From positions 4,764,977 to 4,828,976 of the forward strand of contig QXEO01000382.1 in the NCBI GenBank assembly GCA_007115705.1: 64,000 nucleotides of DNA. The letters are read 5' to 3'. The translations under genes were made by a program, and so were the position numbers. The stretch comes from Dactylis glomerata (Eukaryota; Streptophyta; Magnoliopsida; Poales; Poaceae). This document shows positions 35,983 to 47,741 of the stretch, one piece after another. Position 1 is the first letter of the stretch, and each line of letters starts with the position of its first letter. Under the pieces are notes generated by a model. The model worked only from the letters and a program-made list of their open reading frames with translations, ran no database searches and had not been told where the DNA came from.

Positions 35983-37483
35983 TGATGATCCTCAAGTATA
36001 GGGGGTGTATCGTAGTACTTTCGATAAATAAGAGTGTCGAACCCAACGAGGAGCAGAAGGTGTTGATGAGTGGTTTTGATCAAGAATTCACTGTAAATAC
36101 TAGCAAACAGGTTTTCAGGGGTATTTGGTAATACGAGTAAATAAAGTGCGAGTAAATAAAAGACAGTAGTAACAATTGCAGCAAGTGGCCCAATCCTTTC
36201 TTCAGCAAAGGACAAGCCGGTTGTGTAACTTATAATAACCAAACGTTCTCGAGGACACACGGGAGTTTCTGTCAAGAGCTTTCGCTTCATAAAGCCAATA
36301 GTCTTTATTGGTTTGATAGGTGTTATGGGGGTGAACCTGTGCTAGCGCACTACCCTTACTAGGATAAATACACACTTATGATTATACCCCTTGCAAGCAT
36401 CCGCAAATACAAGAAAGTAATTAAGATAAATCTAACCACAGCCTTAAACTCTAAGATCCTACCCTCCCTGGTGCAACGGTTTCCCAACGGAGGTTTAGGT
36501 TTCTGTCACTCCAGCAACCCCACAATTGGTAGCCAAATACACAATGCATCTCACTAGGCCCATAAATGTTGAAGTATCATGTAGTCGACGTTCACATGAC
36601 ACCACTAGTGAAATAGCACCACACCAATATCAAACCATTAAATATTTCTCAACAATAATTCACTACTAACATCTTGACTTCTCCCATGTCCTCAAGAACT
36701 AAACGAACTACTCACAAGACATCATATGGATCATGATCAGAGGTGAGATAATGGTAAATAACAATCTGAACATAAACCTTAATTCAATGGTTCCACTCAA
36801 TAGCATCAACTACAAGAGTAATCAACACCGGGAAAGTTTTCCCTATGAATATAACAAGATCCAACTCAAGATATTACAGCGGGATTGGCGTGGTGATGGT
36901 GGAGATGAAGGTGATGGAGATGATGATGATGATCCCGATGAAGTCCCGTGCGATGATGATGACGATGGCGACGATCTCCCCTCTCCGGGAAGGAATTTCC
37001 CCGGCAGATTTCTGCCTGCCGGAGAGCTTTTCTCTCTCTGGTGTTTTCCGCCCTGCAGAGGCGGCGGTGTCTATCTCTGAGCCCCCCTTGACTTAGGTTT
37101 TTGGGGACGATGAAATACACGAAGGGGCGAGACCAGAAGTGGGCCAGGGTGGCCTCACACAGGGCTGGCGCGGCCAGGGGTCAGGCCGCGCCACCCTGGC
37201 GTGAGGCCCCTCCTGGCTCCTCTCGACTCCTCCTTCTGGCTTCCTGAGTCTTCTGGGAAAATATAATTTCCTGGTATTTTTCTGGAATTTTCCTGATCTT
37301 CAAAATATGGTTCCTTGATGGTCCTTTTTCCAACAGAATCCTAACTCCGGCAGCAAATCCTCCAATGATCATCAAACATGTGAAAACAAAGGAAATAACA
37401 TAAGTATCAACTCTAAATATGAAATATATCAATGAATAACAGTAAATTATGATACAAAATAGTGATGCAAAATGGACGTATCA
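35983..37483 (-). repeat. element E right LTR (5' LTR)
   Basis: A 1501-bp partner of the left LTR, ending ATGGACGTATCA and followed by the target duplication ATAAT. Confidence 0.93.
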
Positions 37484-38015
37484 ATAATCCAATAGGTTGC
37501 ATGGTGTGGTGTGTTGGGGTGGCTGTGTTGAGAGGTGGTGAGAGATAAAGATATGCATGCAAACGCCGTTGCTTTCTCTTCTGTTAAATCTTGTGCTCTC
37601 GGTAGGAAATGTCATGCTCCTTATAGAGGATCTAATGATGGATGGTGGGTGCATAGCTACCACCGGTGGTAGGAGGCTATTTTGCTGCTTGCGATTCTTT
37701 ATTTATCATAATATTTGGTTAATATTTTGGTGGCTATACAATTACTCCCACCATACCGGTTTATTAGTCCGTTGGACATTTGAGATAAACTTTAAATTTA
37801 TCAACAAAATATGAGGTATATATCACAAAAATTATACAATTGAAAAGTTCTTTTGAATATGAATCAGATGGTATGGTATAATTTTATAACATATATGTCA
37901 TATTTTTAAACTAAAATTATGGTCAATTTTTTCTCAAAACACGTAATTGCCTGATAAAGTGGTATGGAGGAAGTATATTGTTTCCCAAAGTATATTACGA
38001 GACAAACTTACCTAA
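37484..38015. other. intergenic DNA right of element E
   Basis: No gene was recognised. The CTACCACCGGTGGTAGGAGG palindrome near 37656 resembles a sequence left of element E near 25992. Confidence 0.35.
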
Positions 38016-38234
38016 TACTTCCTCCGTCTCGGTGTATAGGTCCTGCGCGTATCCCTAGGTTGTCATTTTGACCAACATAATGTAAGATAAATACAACAAA
38101 ATATATATCACTAGAAACTTCAGATTATGTACTTTCTAATGGTATAATTTTAATGCTATGAAATTTATATTATATTTATCAAAATAACGACCTAGGGGTA
38201 CGCGTAGGACCTATATACCGGGACAGAGGGAGTA
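38016..38234. mobile_element. Stowaway-like MITE, 219 bp
   Basis: Inverted ends (CTTCCTCCGTCTCGGTGTAT with GGTCCTGCGCGTATCCCTAG, against CTAGGGGTACGCGTAGGACC with ATATACCGGGACAGAGGGAG) are flanked by TA. The inside is AT-rich and also partly self-complementary. Confidence 0.78.
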
Positions 38235-38333
38235 AATTAATTTTACAGTCACTCTGAACACAACATGATGCACTCTCATTTCCAGGGTCGGTGTGCTAGT
38301 TACTGCTCCAATTAATTAGTACTAGTAAAAGAA

Positions 38334-38440
38334 TCCATTATATATTGTCTTAAACTCTGAGTGCGTTTAATAACTCGGGCAAATCTGTACTCAAGTCAAG
38401 TCCCCACGATACTTGCTCATGATCGAACTTGGATTCTCGG
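38334..38440 (+). repeat. distal copy of a duplicated segment upstream of the TBL gene (left half)
   Basis: It matches 39757-39860 with few differences (GCGTTTAATAACTCGGGYAA, AAGTCAAGTCCCCACGATAC). Its continuation after the retro-insertion is 39524-39600. The last 15 bases (38426-38440, AACTTGGATTCTCGG) are the target duplication of the insertion. Confidence 0.8.
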
Positions 38441-39523
38441 CGGTTCCGCAGCTCATTTCTCTTCTCCACCTTCTCTCTCTTCGCTACAGTACCTGAGGAG
38501 CTCCTCGTGTTCGCCGGGCCAAGCCGAGGTCGTCTCCGGCGGCGATGCCGCCCGGAGATGGCTGAGGCGAGGCGCCGGGCTCTCCCCTGTAGATTCTAGG
38601 TTTAGTTGTTTCGGCAATAGGCCGGTAGCTTGGAGTCTGGCGCCGGGCTCTTCGGGTCTCCCCAGTCGCATCCGACGAATGCATGCTTTCCCCATCGTGC
38701 TCCGGCGGTCGGAGAAGATGGAGACCATGTCCAGAGCCGGTTTCTCCTCAATAAAGACCTTGGTTATCGGCGCCTTCTGCATCTGCTCTGTTGCTGCGCT
38801 GCTTCTCCTTCCCCTGGCCGGCCGTGGAGGCGAGGGGGTGAAGGGGAGGAGCTCGGATCTGGTCAGATCTGGAGGTGGCAAGGGTGGTTCTCCCGCTATG
38901 GTGCTAGGGCGCTGCACTTGGCGGTCACCGTCGAGGCTCCTCCTCCTACTTTCGTGGAGAAAGCAGGTGGAGTTCTCCTTGTCGGTGAGCCCCCCCATCA
39001 AGCGTCGCTGCCAAGATCTGCAAGTGTGCGAGCTAGTCACTTCTTCTCCGTCCAGCCATGGAGGCGTGGGGAGGAGTCTGTGCTACTCGTGCTCCTTGTC
39101 TAGGTCAAGGTGGTACATCCATGCTGCTGCTTCGTCAAGCTCACTCCGCGGTGGACAAGCTCGCCGCCGCGCTCAGTTGCCGCAAGGGCGGCCAGGTCAG
39201 GCGCCGAGATGGCGTTCCTGCTCAACCTCCTATGTGGAGGCCCTCTCTGAGCCTTGCGTCGGAGACCCCGTCTTCCTGCCGTCAAGTGGTTCGTCCCCGA
39301 TGGCGTCAAGGCGGCCGATGTGCAGGGTTCCCCCGTCGGTGGAGAAGACAGAGGACCCGATCGCGTTTCCTGTTTATTTCCGAGGTCCTTTGTGTAATTT
39401 TGCAGGCCTTATCTTTTATTTTTGGCTTAGATAAGGGCCTGTCTGTAAGATGTACCCACCGCTTTTAATATAAGAAGCAGCCTCGGGGTCCTTCGAGACC
39501 CCTCTCCCGTTCAAAAAAAAAAA
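38441..39523 (+). mobile_element. 1.08-kb poly(A)-tailed non-LTR retro-insertion
   Basis: The segment is bounded by a perfect 15-bp duplication AACTTGGATTCTCGG (38426-38440 and 39524-39538) and ends in a run of A. The uninterrupted sequence survives in the proximal copy near 39849-39864, so the empty site is known. The GC-rich 5' part and the 3' end (GGCTTAGATAAGGGCCTG, then TTTTAATATAAGAAGC before the A-run) look like a LINE-mobilised, non-autonomous element or truncated LINE. It holds no reverse-transcriptase motif. A 357-codon frame across it starts in flanking DNA and has no family features, so I do not call a gene. Confidence 0.78.
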
Positions 39524-39935
39524 AACTTGGATTCTCGGATCTACTTGCCCAGAATGTCTGTCGGGTTTCTCTCCATTCACCACTTATCATACAAAGAATT
39601 TTGTAGTAAAAGTTTACATCCTTGTAGGTTATATCATTGACTATGTTCAGATTTATTTTTATAATTTTTTTGAAACTTCTAAACATAATTTTGATTTTTT
39701 TAAAGTGCAGGATCACTTAAGCTCGGAGCCAAAAAAAAAAACACTTTTCGAAGAAGTCCATTGTATGTTGTCTCAAACTCTCAGTGCGTTTAATAACTCG
39801 GGTAAATCCGCACTCAAGTCAAGTCCCCACGATACGTGGCTCATGATCGAACTCGGATTCTCGGATCTACTTGCCCAGAATGTCTTTCTGCCTGGTAAAC
39901 TTATCTTCATTCACCACTCATCATACCTTTCTCTC
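39524..39935 (+). repeat. rest of the distal copy and the proximal copy of the duplicated segment
   Basis: 39524-39600 completes the distal copy; 39757-39935 is the proximal copy, reading uninterrupted through GATCGAACTCGGATTCTCGG and ATCTACTTGCCCAGAATGTC to ATTCACCACTCATCATACC. The proximal copy ends about 275 bp before the TBL start codon and so probably lies in its promoter or 5' UTR. An AT-rich spacer separates the copies. Confidence 0.8.
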
Positions 39936-40209
39936 CTCTTCCCCTCGCCTACCCGGAGCTCCAACCGCGCCGCTGCCCTCCGCCTCTCGCGCCACCGCCG
40001 TCCCCGATCTACCTCGTCGCGCTCCTCCCGTCGCCGCCGCCGCCCGCGATTCCGGGCGTTGGTTCTCGAGGTACGAGCCCTCCTCCGTCACCCAGGGATT
40101 AGGCAGACACCACTGAGCTCCACCACGGATTCCGGGCGCGCGCCATCTGGATCCGTCCCCTGAACCGTAGGGGCTCCACCGTTGGGCTCCTGGAGAATCG
40201 GATGCGGCC

Positions 40210-42659
40210 ATGAGTTTGCCGGGGAAGAAGGCACCTGCCGGGGCTGCGGGGATCCGGCGGTGGCTCTCCACCGTCGTGGTGTGCGCGGTCGCGCTGGTGC
40301 TGGCCCTGGTGGTGATTTCGCTCTCGGTGGGCTCGCCTCTCCCCGAGACATCGCTACATGAATACATCACTGCTCCGTTGCTGGGGGAAGAGTTGCATGG
40401 TGACCAGGAGCCCCTGGCTGAGCCTGAGCGCAGGGCCCAAAATGGCACCCTGAATTCGAGCGAAGCCTCTATGAATTCAAGAGAGACTGATGACATAGTA
40501 CCGGATCCAGTTGCTGATGATAACAAAGTACCGGATCCAGTCTCTACCGATGATATCACACCAAAACTCGACGATGGAACCATCCCCGGTGCACCAGAAT
40601 TATCCAGTGATTCTCAAAGGCCTGATCAAGGTGAGCTATTAGTTAATTATTACGTTGTTCAGGTTCTGCACAACACCATACAAACATGAATGAAGTGTTG
40701 TTTGTCAATGCATTATACTGACTTATTCATGACAAAGGCATGGTGCGGATACGATCAACTGACCGGCATTATTTGTACAGGTACCTGCGATCTATACCGT
40801 GGGGCGTGGGTTTTTGATCCGTCTGGGCCCTTGTACACAAACAACTCTTGCCCTATTATCACACAAATGCAGAATTGCCAGGGAAATGGGCGGCCGGACA
40901 AGGACTATGAGAGTTGGAGGTGGAAACCTGATCAGTGCATCCTCCCGCGCTTTGATGGAGCCAAGTTCTTGGAGCTAATGAGAGGCAAGACACTTGCATT
41001 TGTTGGGGACTCTGTTGCTCGAAATCAGATGGAGTCCCTTCTTTGCATTCTGTGGCAGGTGAGATACTTGAATGATACTACTAATGATTTATGTTGTAAC
41101 TGTAATTAGCCTACCCAGATGGTATCTTGTCAATTGCTGTTTGTGACCAACTTTATTGATTAAGTTAGCTACAAGATCTAAGAACTTTTGATGAGTGATT
41201 TAGTGTGAGTTAATGTGGAAGATTTTGATGAAACCATGATACCAGCTCATATGAGAAGCCTATCAAAGTAGTAAAATTGCTTGCTGATAACAGAAGAAAG
41301 AGAAATTATTTCCTGCTGTAAAAGCAAAACTAATTGTTTGTCAGCATGCCTGAAAGGCATCTTTTTGAACTTCACTATACTTATCGCTGTTTCTCATCAC
41401 GTTTTTTACACAGAGGAAGGTCTGTGGGATATAATTGCTCGAAACTGTGTACTTTGTCAAGTTATGAGGCCGCTTACATATAGGGAAATCTTCTCTTATG
41501 AAGTACCAGGTCTGTTCCAAAATGTAAGACGTTTTGGTAGGCTATTTTTAGCCTACCAAAAATTACTATATTTTGGAACAGAGGTAGTATGTCTCTAATA
41601 TTAAACCAGAATCATTAGTTTAGATCATCTAATGAATTTTGTAACTTCGCTTCACTATATTGGGAAGCTTTGCCGTTATGTATGACGCCTTCTGTAACAG
41701 AAACACATCCAGTTGGCTTTCGCCCCCGTGCTAGCTTAATGTTTAGATCGATCTAATTAACTTTCTGATCCTGTGTTGAATGTATTTGTAGCTTATTTCA
41801 TTGAGCAACATGTTATCTGATTCGTTATGTTGACACCAATGTTATGTTCTCCCTTTGACAGGTAGAAACCCCAGTAAATCGTGGCAGCCGGAAGTGGAAC
41901 AGGTGGATCTTCAGGTCAACATCAACAACTATCATCCGCATCTGGTCTTCTTGGTTAGTACACAGATCAAGTGAAGCTGTAGGGATCGCTCCCAAGGGTC
42001 TTGATAAGGTTTTCCTGGATATGGCAGATGAGACGTTCATGGAATTGATCCCAACTTTTGATGTGCTTGTCCTCTCATCTGGACACTGGTTTGCCAAACG
42101 ATCAGCATATATCCTGAATGGAGATGTTGTGGGAGGGCAGCTCTGGTGGCCTCGTCAAGCTGGAAAGATGCAGATCAACAACATTGATGCTTTTGGAATC
42201 TCAGTTGAGACTTACCTGACTGCTCTGGCGACTAACCCAAATTTCACAGGTATAGCTGTTCTGCGTACATTCTCGCCAGATCATTATGAAGGCGGGGCAT
42301 GGAATACTGGTGGATCGTGCACAGGAAAGGTTAAGCCCTTGGATAAGGTGGTGAGGAATGGGTTCACAGATACAATGTATGGAAAACAAGTCGCAAGCTT
42401 CAGAAAGGCAGTGCAGAATTCAGGGAAACATAGTTCCAAATTGAAACTGATGGACATCACTGAACCCTTTGCCTTGAGAGCTGATGGTCATCCCGGTCCG
42501 TACAGAAGTCCTGACCCAAACAAGAAGACTCAGAGAGGGCCAGATGGAAAACCTCCACCTCAGGATTGTCTACATTGGTGCATGCCAGGACCTGTGGATA
42601 CATGGAATGAGATGTTGTTAGAGACTATTCGAAGAGAATTCGAGGGACATAGCAGTTGA
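40210..42659 (+). CDS. trichome birefringence-like (TBL) polysaccharide O-acetyltransferase
   Basis: Exons 40210-40630, 40781-41058 and 41862-42659 join in frame (GT-AG) to 498 aa. Residues about 17-40 form one membrane anchor (VVVCAVALVLALVVISLSVG), giving a type II Golgi protein. Residues 41-138 are an acidic, low-complexity stem with repeated VPDPV. The PMR5N region starts at GTCDLYRGAWVFDP (141), the GDS motif (FVGDSVARNQ) is near 217, and the DCLHWCMPGPVDTWNE block with the DxxH catalytic residues is near 468. Known role of the family: O-acetylation of cell-wall polysaccharides in the Golgi. The sequence around GSRKW, IIRIWSSWLVH and GGSCTGK resembles the TBL23-26 group, reported as mannan acetyltransferases; substrate is inferred only. 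Intron 2 carries a MITE. Confidence 0.93.
41504..41589. mobile_element. small Stowaway-like MITE inside TBL intron 2
   Basis: TA-flanked inverted ends (GTCTGTTCCAAAATGTAAG and ATTTTGGAACAGAGGTAGTA) with the arms GTTTTGGTAGGCTA and TAGCCTACCAAAA make an 86-bp hairpin in the 803-bp second intron. It lies well away from both splice sites. Confidence 0.75.
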
Positions 42660-45600
42660 AGAAAAAACTTGATTACTTGCCATTATTATTTGGTACATTC
42701 TGAAACGCTGCTGAACATCGGTGTACATGAGATTGCTTATGATGTTGTTTCACCACAGATAGAAAGGCTGTAGCTATAGGTGCAAAAGAACAGATTAGGA
42801 GTGTTTGACAACAGTTGAGATAGGGAATGGGAGGTTAAGAGGAGATTCTTTTTGGTTGGCTGAGAAGGGGGATGGTGCTGAGCATGAGACTTGGCTCTTT
42901 TAGTCCCAAAATCTTAATCCCTTGGCCAGATGGAGGGAAAACGGTGAGCAGTTCATCTGTATCTAGAAATATTTGCTGATTTTTTGCGTGACACGTCATT
43001 GTACAAACAATTTCTCACCAAATTTTGTAGAACTGAATACTCCATGGCTCAAACTGATGTCAAGAGCTCTGTCTGAGTATTTGCATATTGCCGGGTAGAA
43101 CTCTAATTTCTCTTCCGCTATAGATATTGTTGTTCTTGCCACCATTGTGGTGTGATTATATTCAGATATTGATTGTAAAATTGCACAGATGATGTTGGTC
43201 TTGCTTAGCTATGTCTCAAGTACTATGACCTTACTTTGCTGTTGAAAAAGGTACAACAATCACACACACTAGTCCATCTTCTTCCGGAAGCATTCTATTA
43301 GTACTTGTTAGCTTGGTAGAAGATGCGTTTGGTTACTGATGAAATTCTGAACTCTGAAGCCATGTATGTGCATGCCATTCTGAACTCTGAAGCCGTGCAT
43401 GTGCATGTCATTGGTTTACTACTAGCGACAAGTTAGTACATCTAGGCCTTTCTAAAACCTTTATATGCAGCCAATGGAACATATAAAACCAAGGTTTGAA
43501 TTATCCTGTGATAGACAAATGGCTGATGGAAGTGCCCTAACCTCAAGATTTGACACAAATGCCTCATACTGTCGGACGATCTTTGTTGTGTCGAAAGTGC
43601 AATACATCTTTTGCTTCTAGTGAATAATCAATTAACATGTGCAAACATGATATGGTCAGTAATTCAGTACTCCAATGAGGTGTAAAAATCCAAGCACCAA
43701 ACAAGCTCCTCATCTGTTGTTATATCTGAACAACATCAGATCGCCCTTTCATTACAGTCTGATGTATATTCTATTATCACCGGTCTTCACGTGAAGTTGC
43801 AGGCTATCTTTACGTTCACCGTGAAAAGAGAGTGAATGGAAAGGAATTGTAGAGCTCCAAACAAACTATATTCCCATCAAGACTCCAGGAGACTAAACAA
43901 TGTTCTTGTGACTTGTGACCCTTCTCCAGTCAGTAACGTCAATTTGCTCCCTGGACGAAGATAATATTGTTATCTCGGTGGTCATCTGAGCCTCTTGATC
44001 TCATCTGTTAGTTTTCTATATATGCTTGGAATATGCCACTTGGCCCTTGCCTCCATGTTATCTCATCCTGAAAGATCTCTCCAAAAGGTAAAATATCATA
44101 TCACATAGATTGGTACGATATAAAACATCTGTCATCCTGGCATTGCCTTCTCTTTCAATTTTCTTTTGGCACTGCAGCTGTGCAGCACGTTGTTTCTTTT
44201 ATGGTATGTTTATGCACTAGCACACAATCACGGCCCTTTCCATTCAAAAACTAGCACACAATCACCGGATGCTATCTGCTTTTCTTTGCGGCAACCCAGC
44301 GCGTTTATAATCTAGGACCTCATGCATTAAGCTTACCCAACTACTAGTACAAATATGGGGGGACTGTTGTTAGCTGAATTCCATACCAAAACTACTGCTT
44401 GGAATGGGATCAACATGTGTCACTAGCATGGAACCCGTTCCTTGCCAAACAACACCAAAGAGATTATTGTCACTGCAAACAAATGTATATACATTACAGC
44501 AGTCAAATCAAATAGCAGTACATTTTTCTCCTCGAGTACGGAGTCATGACTTTTTAGGATGAAAACCCAAGGTCTAACTTTTATTGGTTGTACCTGGCAA
44601 TGGCTTTGATGAAGACATTGTTTTGAAAATTTGGACTTTCTTCAAGGTGAAAACCTACGCTTGTGCATTGTTTCCTTCTTAGAGGCGTTGCTTTTGAAGA
44701 GTCTCGTTTGTAGTTCAGATGTTGTCTTCGGTGGTGGTTAGAGGCTTCTGTTGCGAGTGGTTCATCACCGCGACGAGGTCTTTGTTTTCATTTTCTCTCT
44801 TTTTTATTTTTTCTTAGATGTGTGCATCCGTGATGTCTTTAGACATCTTTTTGGTGCAGAAGCTGAGTGTAATTGATATCTTCACGATATCAATATATTC
44901 ATTTTATCCAAAAAAAGCATTACATTTTGACGCAGATAAATCTTTAAGCAAATCCCTAGTCCAAAATCTGAAGAATTCCAAGTTTAAAAATAAAAAGAAA
45001 AACACAAGTTCAACACGGGTTTAAAAACTTGGAAACAGCATGAATATATGTGATCCAAACCCAGCAAATCCACCAGTTGTATAACGACCATCCGTGTAGA
45101 TTCTCGGTGGGCAGAGCTTTCATCCCCGTTTCTAGAAAATCAAACACGTGTGCCATGTCGTCGTGCGGGTCGGTCTCTCTAGACGCGTGATACGTGCTCT
45201 GCAAAACACAATTGACTGCTCAGTTTGTGGTACGAGCCTAAGCTTTCCTCCTGCACGCTAAAATTCACCGCGGATCTAAGGAAAATATCACCGGCAAACG
45301 AACGGGACAGTTGTATCACCTTTGCCATCCCCAATCGCCATGGCCATGGAGCAATGCACATCACACCGATCAGCTTCATGTGCACCAGGTGGGGGATGTG
45401 GGTGAGAGATACGGCCATATCTCTACACACATCTGGCTTGACCCAGCGCCATATTTAATCATCGATGGAGGCTAAAGCTGGAGGTTAACAATCGCCAGAG
45501 TCCAGATATCATTGTACCTGCTACTACACGTGGGCGTGGCCAATTCACCGGCGGGCAGGACCATTTCGAAAGCGATCGAGGAGATCACAGGACGATAGAT

Positions 45601-46131
45601 TAGCATACATGCATATGGTCCATGAAAACCTCTCGCCGATCGATCGGAGACGAAGAGATCGGAGCCTCGTCACTCGTCAGCTCATGGATTCCGCAGCCCT
45701 GGCCAGTGATCGGCCATGGATTGAACAGTGAAGCACTGGGTCCCGCTCGTTGCGCATGTGTGAAGAAGCTGGAGCTAGACGACGCACCCTCGAGTGGACA
45801 GGTCTCGTCGCTAGCCCTACGTTATCCATCTAACTATGGACCATCCTGACAATTATTTCCTCCATCCCTATCACCTTTTCCTTATCCTGCTCTCCAGTCC
45901 CAGCCAGCAGCATCGCTTATCAAGAACTGCTACTGCTAGAGAGCTCGCCGTTTCGTCAAAGGGTGTCTCCAATGTAGAAATAAGAATCGGCCATAAGCAT
46001 CTAAGGTCGACCATAGCACGAATTAAGCATTGTGGAGGTCGGCCATAAGCAGAGAAATCTTAAGGTCGACCACACCCATACTACCCGGCCATAAGCAATA
46101 GAATACAATTTTCTCTCTCACCCCACGCTAA
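42660..46131. other. TBL 3' region and intergenic DNA
   Basis: It begins with the likely TBL 3' UTR. At 44570-44930 the sequence ends GATATCAATATATTCATTTT then CCAAAAAAA, which looks like a LINE-type 3' end. At 45010-45430 two overlapping minus-strand frames read peptide-like (HASRETDPHDDMAHVFDFLE), but I cannot assign a family. A segment rich in GGCCATAAGC and GGTCGACCA motifs precedes the Harbinger element (45960-46110). Confidence 0.4.
44570..44930 (+). repeat. possible LINE-type 3' end
   Basis: The segment ends in an AT-rich terminus followed by seven A's at 44911. The upstream DNA (CTTCTTAGAGGCGTTGCTTT, TTCGGTGGTGGTTAGAGGC) resembles non-coding 3' parts of grass retroelements. No target duplication was defined. 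Confidence 0.35.
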
Positions 46132-46399
46132 GGCTGGTACCAATGCATCACACACTCTCACCCCACTATAGCCTCGCCACGTCAGCTTTTACCCCCACTC
46201 TCACCCCACTCTCACCCCACGGTGCCAGTGCACGGGCTATAGTGCCAGCTCTCACTTCTCTCTCCTCCACATCAGCTTTTCTCTCTCCTCTCTTTTACAA
46301 CATTCAAAATAATGCAAGAAAATTATTTTATTCAACTAAAATTGTTACCGATTACATTATTTGAAAAAATTACATAAAAATTTGAAAAAATTACATAAA

Positions 46400-47659
46400 C
46401 TAGGCATTAGCCCACACATGCTCAATCAAATCATGCTGGAGCTGTGTATACATCGGTGAGTCCCTCATTTCGTTGTCCATCTGAATCCTGGCTGCTAGGC
46501 TTGGTGGTGCATTGTTGTATATCGCAGGGCCGACATTGGAATCAACTGTCTCATAGATGTCATCCAACTCTGCATCACGCTCATCGTCGATGATCATGTT
46601 GTGCAGAATGACACATGCACGCATGATCAAACCAAGAGTACGCGTCGAGTAGGAGCGTCCCGGAACTGCTAGAATGTTGAACCTAGCCTTCAGCGCTCCA
46701 AAGGCACACTCGACATCTTTGCGATAAGCTGATTGAGCAGCAGTGAATCGTTGATGCTTTTCACTTTGTGGAAGAGTAACACCTTTCATGAACACCGGCC
46801 AGGAGGGGTAGATGCCGTCGGCAAGGTAGTAACCATAGTTGTACTCGTGTCCATTCACCGTGAAGTTCACTACGGGTGCTTCTCCCCTGAGCACATCAGT
46901 GAACAACGGCGACTGGTTGAGTACATTGATGTCGTTGTTGGACCCGGCCACTCCAAAAAAGGCATGCCAGATCCAACGATCATACGACGCAACGGCTTCT
47001 AAGATTATGGTAGGGTGTTTGATGTCTCCCCTTGTGAATTGACCGGCATGCGCCACTGGGCAGTTCCTCCACTGCCAATGCATGCAATCGATGCTCCCTA
47101 ACATGCCCGGAAAGCCACGCTCCTCGGCTTTCGCTAACAGACGCTGAGTATCCTCGACATTTGGTCGACGGCAAAACTCTTCCCCGTAACAGTCAATGAT
47201 GCCTTCACAGAATCTATCTAGACAATCTGATGAAGTTTGTCTAGCTAACTTAAGCCACTCATCTATCGTATCTGCAGCGGCTCCATAAGCTAATAAACGC
47301 AAAGCAGCAGTACACTTTTGTAGGGGAGAAAAACCAACACGGTTGAGAGCATCAAATCTTTGGGTGAAATACGGAGAGTATTCACCCAATCTATCAACAA
47401 TGCCTCGAAAAAGGGATCGCCTCATCCGATACCTTCGCCGAAAGAAGCTAGGAGGATAATTGCAGTCGTCGGCGAAGTAGTCCTCGTAGAGCCGATCGTG
47501 GGCACCCACACGATCACGCCTGATGGACCGTCGGCGGCGTCGCGGCGGTCTTGGCACCGCCTCGGGGTTGAGCATCGCCTCCTCATACTCCGCCTGGAAT
47601 GCATCGATCATATCACCCTCCATTCCGTCGCTGGAGTTCGAACTGCTGCTAGAAGACAT
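46400..47659 (-). CDS. PIF/Harbinger transposase (DDE_Tnp_4)
   Basis: An uninterrupted 419-aa frame. The N-terminus holds a serine run and a basic patch (RPPRRRRRSIRRDR, about residues 37-50). Catalytic signatures are GSIDCMHW (Asp near 191), the AGSNNDINVL block (Asp near 241) and ECAFG (Glu near 316), with the ADGIYPSWPVF block between them. HNMI and a C-terminal acidic region follow. Family role: DNA cleavage and strand transfer; known elements also need a Myb-like DNA-binding partner protein. Host homologues (ALP1) are domesticated, but the flanking terminal repeats and target duplication show that this copy belongs to a transposon. Confidence 0.93.
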   Translation of the reverse strand: MSSSSSSNSSDGMEGDMIDAFQAEYEEAMLNPEAVPRPPRRRRRSIRRDRVGAHDRLYEDYFADDCNYPPSFFRRRYRMRRSLFRGIVDRLGEYSPYFTQRFDALNRVGFSPLQKCTAALRLLAYGAAADTIDEWLKLARQTSSDCLDRFCEGIIDCYGEEFCRRPNVEDTQRLLAKAEERGFPGMLGSIDCMHWQWRNCPVAHAGQFTRGDIKHPTIILEAVASYDRWIWHAFFGVAGSNNDINVLNQSPLFTDVLRGEAPVVNFTVNGHEYNYGYYLADGIYPSWPVFMKGVTLPQSEKHQRFTAAQSAYRKDVECAFGALKARFNILAVPGRSYSTRTLGLIMRACVILHNMIIDDERDAELDDIYETVDSNVGPAIYNNAPPSLAARIQMDNEMRDSPMYTQLQHDLIEHVWANA

Positions 47660-47732
47660 GGCGTCGAGAGGAGTGGAAATGGAGAGTGGAGGAGATGAAG
47701 TGGGGTGTGGAATGACTGAAACCAGGTGGGGG

Positions 47733-47741
47733 TATTTATAG
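47733..47741 (-). promoter_or_regulatory. putative TATA box of the Harbinger transposase
   Basis: The minus strand reads CTATAAATA about 75-80 bp upstream of the transposase ATG and inside the element, a typical TATA position. Confidence 0.5.

Larger units (their letters stand above)
27095..37483 (-). mobile_element. element E: near-complete Athila-like Gypsy LTR retrotransposon
   Basis: LTRs at 27095-28605 and 35983-37483 are flanked by perfect 5-bp duplications ATAAT (27090-27094 and 37484-37488). A perfect tRNA-Asp primer-binding site lies at 35954-35971. A purine tract (AAGCTTGGGGGG on the minus strand) abuts the left LTR. Between them lie a gag-pol frame (31138-35862) and a second ORF (30479-30799). 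By eye the two LTRs differ by about 2%, which suggests a recent insertion. The gag-pol order protease, reverse transcriptase, RNase H, integrase is that of Gypsy elements. The tRNA-Asp site, the ORF after pol and the pol sequence suggest the Athila lineage; the family name is not assigned. Confidence 0.93.

Noticed and set aside
38361..39434. 357-codon plus-strand open frame
   Set aside because: It starts in the duplicated flanking DNA, crosses the poly(A)-tailed insertion, has low-complexity Ser/Arg/Gly composition and no family features.
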